DNA of 64,000 nt, taken from NCBI GenBank assembly GCA_027475525.1, contig JAMWFC010000028.1, positions 1 to 64,000 of the forward strand, given 5' to 3'. The translations under genes were made by a program, and so were the position numbers. Shown here one piece after another: positions 35,225 through 45,949 of the stretch. Source of the DNA: Macrolepiota albuminosa. Taxonomy: Eukaryota > Basidiomycota > Agaricomycetes > Agaricales > Agaricaceae. The notes below the pieces were generated by a model. That model saw nothing but the letters and a program-made list of their open reading frames with translations. It was not told the origin of the DNA and did not search any database. Numbering within the stretch: position 1 is the first letter of the stretch; the number at the start of each line of letters is the position of its first letter.

Positions 35225-36215
35225 AACTCCTCCTTGTTGCCACTAGGGGGTGCCTTGCCTCTCTCATAAGTTGGTAGTGCAGTCCTCTTCCCAGTATTAG
35301 GATCCCTGATAGTGATAATTGCACTACCATCCTTCAAGTTCTGCACATTACTCTCAGTGGCTGTATCAAATGGCCTCCCCAGTAATACTGTATAGGCAGG
35401 TTTCTCAAATATATGCACTTGCAAGTATATTGTGAAACCCTCAGCAAACTTGAAGGGCACATTTTTGGCCATCCCCAAAGACTCATTGACCTGTTGATTG
35501 GCACTCTCCATGCGCAACCTTATATCAGGATCCCAAGTCAATCTCAAACTTAGTGCCTTGTCCAAAGCCATGCACACAATCTGAGACCCACTGTCCAGTA
35601 TAGCCTCTACCTTTTCTTGGTCATTCACACTAGGGTACAGAGACCTCAACACTTGTAAGTCTCTGGCCACATAGACCACTTCTGGCCTATCCCCTGGTGG
35701 AAGCTGTTCCAAGAAGGTAGCCACACAGTCCTCATGAACCACTGATCCCTTTGGAATCCCCTCTTCTTCACTCTGAGAGATATGGTACCCTGGTTGAGGC
35801 AAGTCATCTATATTGACCTGGCTCATTACAGAGGCACTTCTATCCTCCTGTGCAAAGACCTTGGCAGCTGTCCACTTGGTAGCACCTTCCCTCCTTCTCC
35901 AAGTCTTCTCCAGAGCCTCCTGCAAGGCTGGCACCTTCAACAATTCCCTTGTAGAAATTGTCACCTCATTGTCCAATATTTTGCTGACAATCTCATCCTC
36001 CCTTCTCTGCCATACTCTGGGCTGGTACAGCTCTTTCTTGTCATTTTGAAATTTTACTATTTTCTCTCCATTGACAGCAGGCACCTGCTCAAAGGGCAGG
36101 TTCCCTTTGCCTACTTCTATAACTCCCCTTTGCCTTTTCAGATCACTCTCAGGTGGTAGTGGTGTCCTCAATTCAGGCTGGACCCTTCCATCTGCCACCA
36201 TCCTTGAGTTCTCTA
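35197..36215 (-). CDS. Protease domain ORF of nested element
   Basis: An aspartic protease of retropepsin type. The frame enters by a -1 shift from gag near 36216 (GFLENSRM) and runs to TGA 35197-35199. The active-site motif AILDSGSQIVCM is near 35585 and the later VLLGRPF motif near 35385 matches the second conserved retropepsin segment. The region before the protease is charged and lysine/arginine-rich. It is a separate reading frame from both gag and pol, like the pro gene of some retroviruses. Confidence 0.83.
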
Positions 36216-37729
36216 AAAACCCTCCTGCTTCTGCTGCTGAGTGTTCTTCTCATAAGTCTGACTCCTAGTAGTTATCAGACTTGCCACCAAGCTCTGCAGT
36301 TCTTCTATCTTCTTCTCCAAATCCCCCCTCTCTTTGGGCACTGCCTGCACATAAGTAGCCACACTAGGCACAACTGTTACTGGTTCCTCTACCCATCCAT
36401 AGAAGGCAGCAGCCTTAGAGTCCATGATAGCATTGACCCTCTCCTTGGGAGACACATTAGGTGGACTCCTGGGAATAGGATCCCCAGAAGGTAGCCTAGG
36501 CCTGCCTTCAACAAGAATAAGCTTGCCTTCTTGGACTTGAGTCCTGAGGTATTCACAGTCAATGGTCCTATGTCCCAGCTCCCAACAATGATAACAGTTT
36601 ATTCCTGCTGCTGAACTGTTGCCTCCTTGAAACTGAACAGTCTGCAAGGCCTGAGCAGGCATCCCCATCCTATTCTGCAGACCTCCCTGCATAGGAACCT
36701 GGCTCTTTGCCTTCCACTCATTGTTCATGGTCTGCATGAACCCCCTCAGACTGCTCATCTCCTTCCCCAGAGCCATGACTCCATCCTGGAGGTTAGCTAA
36801 CCTCCCCTCAGTCTCCAAATCTGGCTCCTGCTTGACTTTGATCACCCCTGGGACCTTCTCCTGTGGACTGTCATTGTCCCTGAATGAGGTTCCAGAATCA
36901 ACCAAAATAGCCACCACATTGATGATTTCCTTCAGATCATATCTATCATCCTTGTGTCTCCTCCTGGTTATGTCACTATAATGACCATATTTTTGCAAGG
37001 CCTGGGCCAGAATAAGTTCCCTGAAGGCTGGGGTGAAGCACTTAGTGAACTTCTCAACCAGTGCCCCATTCCCAAGCACCCCTTTCAACTTCTTGGCTTC
37101 AGCCCTAAACTTCCTGACCAGTGCATGGATCTCTTCTGTATCATTCTGCCCTAACCTTGCATGCTCTCTACAGATCCTGTCAAGTACTGCCACACTCCCC
37201 TCATCAGAGATTGCCTCTGGGTAGGAATCTTGGACCTCCTTGACAAAGACCTCCCAACTTGACTCATCACTAAAACTGTCCAATCCCCTCCACTCACTGT
37301 CTGTCTCTGCATCCACATACTCTGTCACCCTCTCCTTCCTCTCCTCAGCATCATTAATCCCTGCAGCCTTGAAGAGGCTCTCCATCTTTCTGAGGAAGCG
37401 CCTGACTTCAGTGGGCTGTGTGTGGGTGAACCTAGGTGCATCTCTGCTTGTAGACAGAGGCAATTTTTGTCTTGTAACTTCTGGCATTTTTGATAGATTT
37501 GGGTGAACCTAGGTGCATCTCTGCTTGTAGACAGAGGCAATTTTTGTCTTGTAACTTCTGGCATTTTTGATAGATTGGTACTTGAAATTTTGCTTGTTTT
37601 GGATGTTGGCTTTCTGCTTGATCTCAAGACTTGTTCAGGGTCCCCAACACTATTGAGTGTGGTGGTCTTGTTGCTCCTAGTAGTGGGCTTGTGTGCTTGC
37701 TCCCTAGGACTGACCTTTTGCTTGGGCAC
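36213..37729 (-). CDS. gag of nested element
   Basis: Capsid/nucleocapsid protein. The best start is ATG at 37727-37729 (MPKQKVSPREQ), because the region up to 37487 is in frame once one copy of the 77-bp duplication (37423-37576) is removed, giving 479 residues. The capsid part has RRFLRKMESLFKAAG, FVKEVQDSYPEAISDEGS and LVRKFRAEAKKLKG. A CCHC zinc knuckle CYHCWELGHRTIDC is near 36560-36600. A short coiled coil (LEKKIEELQSLVASL) precedes the C-terminus QEGF and TAG 36213-36215. Confidence 0.9.
36216..36222 (-). promoter_or_regulatory. Predicted -1 frameshift heptamer gag/pro
   Basis: Gag codons GAG GGT TTT TAG give the heptamer G GGT TTT directly before the gag stop. A -1 slip reads GGG TTT TTA into the protease frame. 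It fits the X XXY YYZ rule. A clear adjacent stem was not found; GGTGG and CCACC downstream could pair at long range. Confidence 0.55.
37423..37576. repeat. 77-bp tandem duplication in gag start
   Basis: Copies offset exactly 77 bp (37423 and 37500). Removing one fuses the first 56 codons to the main gag frame. Confidence 0.9.
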
Positions 37730-37867
37730 TGTCCTCTTTAGCTTCTCTGGGGTTGACCCTCTTGGTGCAAATGAAATCTTGAATTAAGCTTGAGGTGAAC
37801 CTGACTTGCTGGTCCACAAATGAACTTGATGACAGTGTTTCTTGTTGGTAAACTTTCTAAGCCAAAG

Positions 37868-37886
37868 CCCCTCGCGGTGGGCTCCA
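37868..37886 (-). promoter_or_regulatory. tRNA primer binding site of nested element
   Basis: Two bases after the 5' LTR on the minus strand lies TGGAGCCCACCGCGAGGGG, beginning with TGG as expected for pairing with a tRNA 3' CCA. The matching tRNA would end in GGTGGGCTCCA; its identity was not determined. Confidence 0.75.
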
Positions 37887-37888
37887 GA

Positions 37889-38798
37889 TGTAGTACTTGG
37901 TTGCAAGTAGTACTGATAGTTCTGGGGCTTTCTTGAAGTCTTAGAAAGTGACCTCTAATCCACACTGGTGCTTGATGATAAAAACTTGATGTATTGGGTG
38001 CTTCACAGAATATCAAATATCCTGATGGGCAGAAGAAGGTTCTCAATAAACTCCAGCCTAAGCAGTTCACTCCCTGGGAACCACCGAGCCTTTGTTTACC
38101 AATAGACTTCCAATGAGAGGTGTTCAATAAACTCTAGCCTAAGTGATTCACTCCCTGGGAACCACCGAGCCTTTGCCTATCAATTGCCTGGTTATTCTCT
38201 ACTCTACTTGGACTATTTATACTAATTTTCCAGTGCACAGACCACCAGATCACATGACTTTTTGCTCTTGACCTCCCAGCATTCCTGACCTAATTTGTTG
38301 TTCCATTTTCCATTTTGGTGATGCATGTTTCAGTGCCACCATTCCATTCATCTCTTCCTTCCTCCATTCAATGCATGTTTCAGTGCCACCATTCCATTCA
38401 TCCCTCCCTTCCTCCATTCAATGCATGTGCCACCATTCTATTCATCTCTTTTGACATCCCTCCATGCTTCTTTCCCTTTCCTCTTTCAGTCATATCAAAT
38501 TGGGGATTGTCAGATCAGATCTTGATCTAGATCATCACAATTTGATCCCCTTTTGTCACCTCTGCCAGCTCCCATGCTTCTCCTCCCCATAACAGTGGTT
38601 GGACTATTGTTGAGTTGATAGCTTGAGCTGGTCCCTGCCCTTTGTTCTGTACTGTCTGTGTATTTATTGGGGTGTTTTTGGAGATATAATTTGTTGAGAC
38701 TGCTACCAGGAGGCTTACAGTTTTCAGCCCATAATTAAATGTTTATTTTGACTTCTGGTGCATGTTGTGTCCCTGACTGCTGGTACAGCATCGTATCA
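37889..38798 (-). repeat. 5' LTR of nested element
   Basis: 910 bp, matching 30273-31182. Followed on the minus strand by the primer binding site. Confidence 0.93.
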
Positions 38799-38802
38799 AC
38801 AA

Positions 38803-40042
38803 TATCCGATGCTTCAAAAATCTTGTCCTCTTGTGTGTGACAGTACACTTCTCCCATCTGGGTCGCCTGCACCCTTCCCATAGTCTGCATCACCATTGAC
38901 GCTACCAACTCATTCCACTCCTGTGGCATTCGTGGGTCATATGCCTATTGCACTCCTGGCCAAGGCACTGGTTGATCCATTAGTGACCTTGTGCTTCCCA
39001 CTGTTCCCATCATACTGTATACCTCGTCCTTAACGAGATCCTCAACTTTCACTCGAGAGCTAGTTGGCTGACATTCCAGCGACTCCACTACGCATTTACC
39101 ACGCTTATTCTTGCACTGTACAGCCTGTTTAGGCTTTCCATTGGTACATCCAATCACATCTGGGTGCTTCCCCTTCTTCAGAGTTCCTTGAAACTCTTCC
39201 TCAGACATTAGTATAGCCAGCGAATCTGTTGGCAAGCCTCTTGGTGGGACCTGTTTGTCCTCCACCTCCTGTACAGTCGCTCTCTTGCGACCATCTAGTC
39301 AGTTGCATTCATCATGCCGCTTTTCAGTTGCGTGATAGCGCCTCAGACGACCATCTGTGTTGTTTAACATGACTTTCTCTGCCTTCAAAGGCATACCATT
39401 TACAACAACCATGTTGTTCACGAAATCCAGCGACACCTTGTTCTTACGCATGAACGGCGTACCAACAATCATGTCATAGTGATCAAAATTTGCTATATCT
39501 ACATATTGTTTTGTCGACGTTCCTGACATCTTTATTCTCACTTCCGTGCCAAACTGGACCATGGCACGACTCCCTACAGTACCCAGCTGGAGCATCAATG
39601 GCTCCTCCAATTCATGAACATGAATCGCGTTGACGTGAGCAAACTGGGGCGTAATGCCTGTAGTGGTACTCCCTGAGTCCCACAACATCCATGCTGGATG
39701 TCCATTGACATCAACATACATGACCAGGCACTCCTTCTCCTCGGGAGTATAGCGTGGCCACTGCAACTTATTAGTTGCCTTCTGCAGGGTTATGCGTCTC
39801 ATTTGGACGCGCTGATCTCCACGGCACTCAGTCAGTGCAAACAAGTGTTCCTCCTCGTTATCACAAGCATAATAGTCGCTGTCATACACGTCCACTGCGA
39901 CATATTCATTGCCATCAATCTGGACGCTCTCAGCATCATCCACTTCCGAACTGTCAGCCTCTACTTGCAGCTCTTCCTCCGCTTCTTTGATGATCTCATC
40001 GTCCTTGTTGTCACTGATTACATCGCTAGGTGCTGCAGCCAT
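38803..40042 (-). pseudogene. Protease and RT N-terminal region of old Ty3 element
   Basis: Retropepsin motif PAWMLWDSGSTTTGI near 39690 and MIVGTPFMRKNKVSLDF near 39450. It continues through acidic and basic linkers to EASDIV at 38803, where the nested LTR element interrupts. Stops occur near 39299 and 38945. Confidence 0.8.
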
Positions 40043-42865
40043 ATGGGCTGCTTGGATGTGTGCCTTAGGAGGGGCAGGACATTCCTTAGCAAGATGCCCG
40101 CTCCTGCCACAGTTGTAGCACGCTCAGGGATCTCCGGCAGGCCTTCTCTGGGCCGCTCCTGGGGCCCCAGTGGGTTTGCTTGCCATACACGCTGCAGGCG
40201 CTACTACTCCTCTTGCTGCTACTTGGTTCTGACCCAAAAAGTGTTGACTATCCTTCACTGGCAATTGTCTAGCAGGCTTCGATCGAGGCTGTTGGCCTCC
40301 AGGGATTGTCTTGCAGACAACAAATTGTGGATTGTGATTGTTCTCCATCTCCATCCATTTGGCCAGGAAGGTCCCCATCTTCACTGCCTGATGGTTCACA
40401 GTTCCTCAGCGTGAACTACGCTGCTCATAATGGTTCACAGTCCATGTTGACTGCTCATAACGAATAGCATACGCCAAAAATTCGGTCACAGTATTGACCT
40501 CCAGAGACAAATTGTCGTTGCATATTAACGCTCTCCTCATGTCTGCGGGTATTCCGTCCAGGAATGTCTTGCGAATAGTGTATTCATCTGGATAGACAGC
40601 CATATTCTGTGCATGACCCACCAGGTCATCATAAAAGGTCTGGATGCCAGTCTTAGCGTCATACACTGCCTTTCTAAAGGCATCACAAGCTTCCTGCATC
40701 GTAGCAGCATTGACAAAGCAATTATACAGTCCTATCAGGACTTCTTTAAATGTCCAATGCAGTTTGCCATGATTAATGTGGAGGACATGGCGACGGAACC
40801 AATTCCAAGCCTCTCCCTCCATAAATTCGTGTAGCACAAATATCCTCTCCTGGTCCATGTTGTCTCCACCATAGCAGCATGCTGCCAGGTGATAGCAAAC
40901 ATCCATGGCCCAGTCCTCCAACTGGGAGAACCTATGTCCTCCAGCATACGCACGTATGTGCTTACCATCGGATTTGCAGGGACTCACCCCAGCAGTGAAT
41001 TTAAACCTGACTCCAAGGGAGTCATCCACCAGACAAGTGAGACGGTCATGCATATGATCCATATGGATCCTGACCGCTTCATTCATTCCAGGCATAGTTT
41101 CATGCAATTCATGAGGTGCAGGCATCAAAAATGCCTGAGGACTGCGAAACAGGTGCTCATTGGCCACTCTTTCTGGCCATGGGGTGGGCTGCTGCCTCAC
41201 TTGTTGCTCTGCTGATGATCCAACAGCCTGCCTGCCACTATCACAATGATTATTATTGTCTCAATCATTATTTCTGCGATCACGACCTCCACTGTTGTTA
41301 TTACGACGACTTGGCTCCCTCCGCTTGTAGTGTTCACTACTACTCTTGCTACCACCTGGGTCTCTGTCCAGTTCAGCAGTTCGAGCCACAAATTGTCGCC
41401 ACATGTCGTCGACAGGCGTTACACCCTCACGCCCTTCAAAGGCTACCCCCTGGTTGTCAATCAACAACTCACCATGATTGCACAAGTCCTAGTTGCATAT
41501 CCTCTGGTAATTGACGCGTTCATTCCAGTTGTCCACTAGGTGGACATGTTGCCCTACACGTTGTGGTCACGTTTGCTCCTCAAGAATGTGGAATTCGTCC
41601 ACCTCTTCCTTGATAGTAACTTGCTTTTGAGGTGTCTTAACCTCCTGCACTGCAAGTAGTGCCTCTGGCTCTGCCAGAGTTGTCGTCACAGCCTCTACCT
41701 CAGACAATGCCTGCTGAGGCACTCTCCTGACAATGTGTTGATGGTTTGTGGTGTTCTGATGCCAAACATAGTCTTGCTGAGACTCATTAGCCTGAGGAGG
41801 TACATTGAGCAATTCCATCGTGTCTGCAATTAATGGCGCTCGTCGGCGCACACTCATCTCGCATTCCACTGAGTTGGCTGGAGTGGCCATTGAGACTGCT
41901 GATCCTCGTGCCACTTTGTGCTTAAGGTATTCAACCACTTCGAGTTCAAAGATATGCACAAATAATTTGATATATTCAGTCAAATCTGCACGAGGTACAT
42001 TGTGGCTCCTAGCAGCCAGCAACTGTAAGTGCTTTACTACATAAAGCTGCAGATGCTTTTGTGTTGATTCCTTCGCGACTGACGGATATCGGTCCAACAC
42101 CAGCTGTAACTGGATAGACAAGATCAAATGCAACTTTTTGCTTTCCTCATCGTCTGAGGATTCCAGCTCAGACTCTAAGTCCATAACTCTCCTGAGGCCT
42201 TCATGCCTCACCTGCGGCTGTTTGCCGGCCCTTCTGTGCAACTCTGGAATTCCAGGCGCTGTCGACACCTTTTCCAACCTCACGACCTCGTCGTCCTCCC
42301 TACTGACCACTATCACTGGTCCTTGCTTCTGTCCTTGTGTCGTCAACAATGACAGTCCTGATTCAGTGGCAGCATCAGCCACATATTCCAAATGCCATTC
42401 AGTAGATGCAGTCTGGAATGGGGTACTATGCACAAATGCGCTGCCTTGTACCATCTCTGAGTACTGGGTAAGGTCCTGTTGGCCCTCAGACTGAGCTGAC
42501 GAGCTCTTGGGCAATACTGGATACATCAATGAAGGCATTTGGCTCGCTGGCAGCGACACTCCTGAGAACACGGATCTCTCTCCTAGTTTACCACCAGGTC
42601 ATACAATGGACATCATCCGTGATATGGATAGCCCACCAGGCATTCCAAAGCTCACGCTGACATTGTGAGGTATCTTTTCATCCCGCTTTGGCAGGGGTTG
42701 GTACGCAGACGCAGATTGCGTCTTCCTAGCTTGAAGCACAGGTGGATCACCTGTGTCTTTAGCTGGGAAAGGAGGGTCCGGATCAAGAGAGCCAGTCATG
42801 GAAGCACGTTTTTGACGCAATTTGCAGTTACCCTGCTGCATTCTCTCCAAAAGCATTAATTTCAA
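40043..42865 (-). pseudogene. gag of old Ty3 element
   Basis: The capsid part at 40406-41200 has LEDWAMDVCYHLAACC, EGEAWNWFRRHVLHIN and a helix-rich body typical of gypsy Gag. The zinc knuckle CYNCGRSGHLAKEC is at about 40080-40121. Upstream (41261-42865) lies a long acidic and coiled region with no domain recognised. TGA or TAG interrupts at about 40403, 41490, 41564 and 42598; TGA near 40403 and 41564 would be Arg if CGA. Confidence 0.78.
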
Positions 42866-43693
42866 TCAATATTTTCTAGTAGATGCAATACAACGTATGC
42901 AGATCTTCAATCAGGAAGAATTTGCACATGTCCAGCCATTCCAACGCTGGATGCTTAATTTTGTCCTCACATATACATGCGCTGGTATGACAGAGTTGGT
43001 TGATTGTTGACTTTTTCTTCCGTATCTGGGATATACTTTTCTTTCTTGGTTAAAATGAAATGTATGTATCCATCATAACCATGTCATCATCGGAGCTAAA
43101 ATTTTTCCATGTTTTAAGTTTTGTTGAACACTTTTGGGCAGAAACCCGGTCACCAATCCTTGGGCACTTGTGACGACGTATTGGCTCCCTTACTCACTGA
43201 TACACACCTATTCTACATTAGTTGTGTCGTGCCATGGCTTATTTCGAGGACTGTGATGAGTTTTCTGCTCCTCTCAAAGGGCTCGATGATGAGAAGTGTT
43301 AATGGAGGTCGATGGTTGGTCTTTATTCTATTAAAACTTATACAGAGGTCTTGTCTGAAAAGTTCCATCAGATAGCGTGCTTGTTCTTCATAAGGACAAG
43401 TAGTATTATCCATTGTGTGGGCCCATTGTCGCTCCAGTCAAAGTGGAAATGGATGGTGGAAGAGAAGGATGCCAGAAACACAGTTTTCTATATTACGACT
43501 AACAAGCACATTCTTTCAGATGTGTTATACTGCTTATGTCCTATCTAGAGAATGCAAAATACTTGTTGATGGCATCCTACTTGTAGTCGACCTTGTTGAG
43601 GAGGTCAGTAAATATCATTCATACTGGACAGCCTATCTGGATGTTGATGTGTTTGCAGTTAACGGTCGCCACAATGAGTCTATTATTTGCTAT
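42866..43693. other. Unassigned DNA, possible broken plus-strand gene
   Basis: Broken plus-strand frames around 43218-43690 (MAYFEDCDEFSAPLKGLDDEK, EKDARNTVFYITTNKHILSD, VEEVSKYHSYWTAYLDVDVF) read like protein sequence but have stops and frame changes. No family is recognised. The 5' LTR of the old minus-strand Ty3 element would be expected here and is not seen. Confidence 0.35.
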
Positions 43694-44446
43694 TGTAAGG
43701 GGACTTCTCATTTCTTTCTTTTCTCACTCCTTATCTCTTCACTCTCCTTCCATTCATTCTCTTATTTCTTCTGACATTATTTCATTTTACTGTTNNNNNN
43801 NNNNNNNNNNNNNNNNNNNNNNNNNNNNNNNNNNNNNNNNNNNNNNNNNNNNNNNNNNNNNNNNNNNNNNNNNNNNNNNNNNNNNNNNNNNNNNCTTTTC
43901 TCACTCCTTATCTCTTCACTCTCCTTCCATTCATTCTCTTATTTCTTCTGACATTATTTCATTTTACTGTTTCTATTTTTTCAACACTATCTGTTAGTAC
44001 TACTCTCAGCCCTTGAGATGCTCTGGTTCTTTAGCCACCATTCAGACAAGTGTGGGCCCACTCAGCACCGCTTCCAGACCGCTTATATAAGCCAGAGTTT
44101 GCCAGAGTTTGCCCCTTATTTGTACAAGTGTTTGTATAGGCAATTTTCGAGTTTTTAAGGTTTTGTTGTACTAGTTTGCCAGAGTTTGCCTCTTATTTGT
44201 ACAAGTGTTTGTATAGGCAATTTTCGAGTTTTTAAGGTTTTGTTGTACTGTATAGTTGTTTCCCATGCTTCAGAGGCCCCAGAAGCGTCCAACCTGGCAT
44301 AGGGAATCCCTAGACTTGTTCTCTTTGGATCTCCCTCTGCCAGGTGAGTAGCTACCTTGATATTGTCAGTATATATTCTAATACACTTTGGATCTCCCTC
44401 TGCCAGCTGTGTGACTGAGCCACAGCCTCTAAAGGTCGCCCTTACA
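43694..44446. mobile_element. Solo LTR with 5-bp target duplication
   Basis: It starts TGTAAGGG and ends CCCTTACA (8-bp perfect inverted ends). It is flanked by GCTAT at 43689-43693 and 44447-44451, a 5-bp target duplication. As written it includes a 100-N gap (43795-43894) flanked by the same 77 bp, and a near-exact 77-bp tandem repeat at 44101-44254. Without these it is about 500 bp, the size of the related copy at 28883-29400. Confidence 0.88.
43795..43894. other. Assembly gap (100 N) flanked by the same 77-mer
   Basis: The 77 bases before the gap (43718-43794) are repeated right after it (43895-43971). The two contigs overlap by exactly 77 and probably there is no missing sequence. Confidence 0.97.
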
Positions 44447-45099
44447 GCTATGCTCTACAAGAGGGAGTAAAAATCACACTTGTCGTGAACAAAATCACAT
44501 TAAGGTCACTATCTAGGAGATTAACCATCAGGTTAGTGTTGTGTGCACCATTGACCCAGACCAAGAAGTGCGGTTGAGCCCTGAAAATAGAAATGCTGCC
44601 TTTGCAAGCACAGATGAACTGTTGCTTTACACTTCGTTCCAGGGTTGAGCTTCAGCATCGGTTTTTGCTATGATAATGGTGTCTAGATATCTGCGTCGAA
44701 AGAGAAATGGTTGACATATGATTGCCGCCGGTTAAATTTTAATTCATCATCATTGCCTTTGTGTTTGCCTGGATGCCTCGTGACCCTCATCCAAATTCTC
44801 TCAAAAAGAGAAACAGAAAGAAACTAGAATGAGTACCCTCTATCCGTCTTGCATCCCATGCCTGCAGATTGACCCAACAAGTCTTGCACCCAGGATCTGT
44901 GCCTCTCTCATCCCTGTAGCGCTGCTGCTCAAACTTGGAAAAAGAAGACATTGATCATCCCTAAGGGGGAGCTTTTTTTCTCAGACGAAGAATCAGATTT
45001 CAAGGATGTCAAAAGTCAGATGGTATAATAGTTTCTCTTTTTCAATGCTCTTGACCTCATCATGAGCTCACAGGCAACCTTGCCAGAGGTCAGAACCAG
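44447..45099. other. Region before RING gene, no exon assigned
   Basis: Possible upstream exons of the RING gene (for example around 44829-44940) cannot be confirmed. No repeat recognised. Confidence 0.4.
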
Positions 45100-45830
45100 G
45101 AACCATGACTCTCAGTATATTGACTATTTCTCAGAAAGGACACAGCCTGGAAATGCCGTCAAAATGGAACATTCTTGAGCAGCTAAGAAATTCAAGGAGG
45201 ACAAAAATCAAGTAAGGTTCTTATTATCAGCATTTCTCTTCTTTTTGAGAAACAATTTCAGGAGATTTCTTGGCTAAATTCTATGTTGAATTGTGCAAAG
45301 GAAGAAGTTTCGGGGCTCCAGAAGCAAAGACATGAAGCTTTGCTCGTTTGTGTCTTCTTATAAACAACATTTCATTGTAACTGTTGATCCACCAGGATCA
45401 CGACACTCTCAGAGCCCAATTTCTGAATGAGCAAAATCAACTCGTGGTGACCATGGATGAACTTACAGCTGTCATAGCTGAGAAGGATCATCTGGCACCA
45501 GTATGATGTTGTATTTGATCCCTCACATTCCACATTGAATAACAATCACTGTAGATTGTTTCGAAACTACGGGAGATTGCCATCTGTCCTATCTGCTATA
45601 GGCTGATCACAGGTCTATTACTGCAAGTCAAAACCATTATCTATTTTGTCATTTTGTTTACTTTACTGTGCAGTCTTTACTGCGGTCACACACTCTGTTC
45701 AGAATGTGGTCTCAAGTGGTGGGGTGAAAAGTTCTTCCAATCATGCCCAGTGTGTCGAGCCAGTTCGCTTCTTCCTGATCCTCTTCATATAAGAAATTTG
45801 GAAGAGGTATTTGCAATGGTGGAAACTTGA
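45100..45830 (+). CDS. RING-finger protein (probable E3 ubiquitin ligase), exons partly resolved
   Basis: The last exons code for a C3HC4 RING: CPIC at 45584-45596, then after an intron CGHTLCSEC (45681-45707) and CPVCR (45747-45761), with TGA at 45828-45830. Upstream exons code for a coiled-coil-like stretch (FLNEQNQLVVTMDELTAVIAEKDHL, about 45410-45500, and EVSGLQKQRHEALL near 45310). One clear intron lies at about 45500-45554 (GTATGATG to CTGTAG). The intron inside the RING (about 45613-45673) leaves the frame one base off as I read it, so either the splice site differs or the copy is frameshifted. Small coiled-coil plus RING proteins are common in Agaricomycetes; substrate unknown. Confidence 0.6.
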
Positions 45831-45949
45831 TCTTGTATTATAGACGCATTAGAAAACCGAAAGCCATTAGAATATGATAATTCTTCTAGACTCTGAACAT
45901 ACAGAAATAAATTGTCTTTTTATCTTTTTCCTTTTGTATAGGTAGAGAG

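Larger units (their letters stand above)
30273..38798 (-). mobile_element. Young complete Ty3/gypsy LTR element nested in the old one
   Basis: 8526 bp on the minus strand. LTRs are at 30273-31182 and 37889-38798, 910 bp each and identical as far as read by eye. Flanking ACAA (30269-30272 and 38799-38802) is a 4-bp target duplication. A primer site and polypurine tract are adjacent to the LTRs. Gag, protease and pol are open apart from two 77-bp tandem duplications (35041-35194, 37423-37576) and two natural-looking -1 frame changes. No chromodomain. Being intact with matching LTRs it is a recent insertion. Confidence 0.93.
38803..42865 (-). mobile_element. Old Ty3/gypsy element, gag-protease half (right of nested insertion)
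   Basis: Minus-strand gag, zinc knuckle, protease and the N-terminus of the RT polyprotein. It continues at 26460-30272. The frame is broken by several TGA codons and at least one TAG. Confidence 0.85.
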
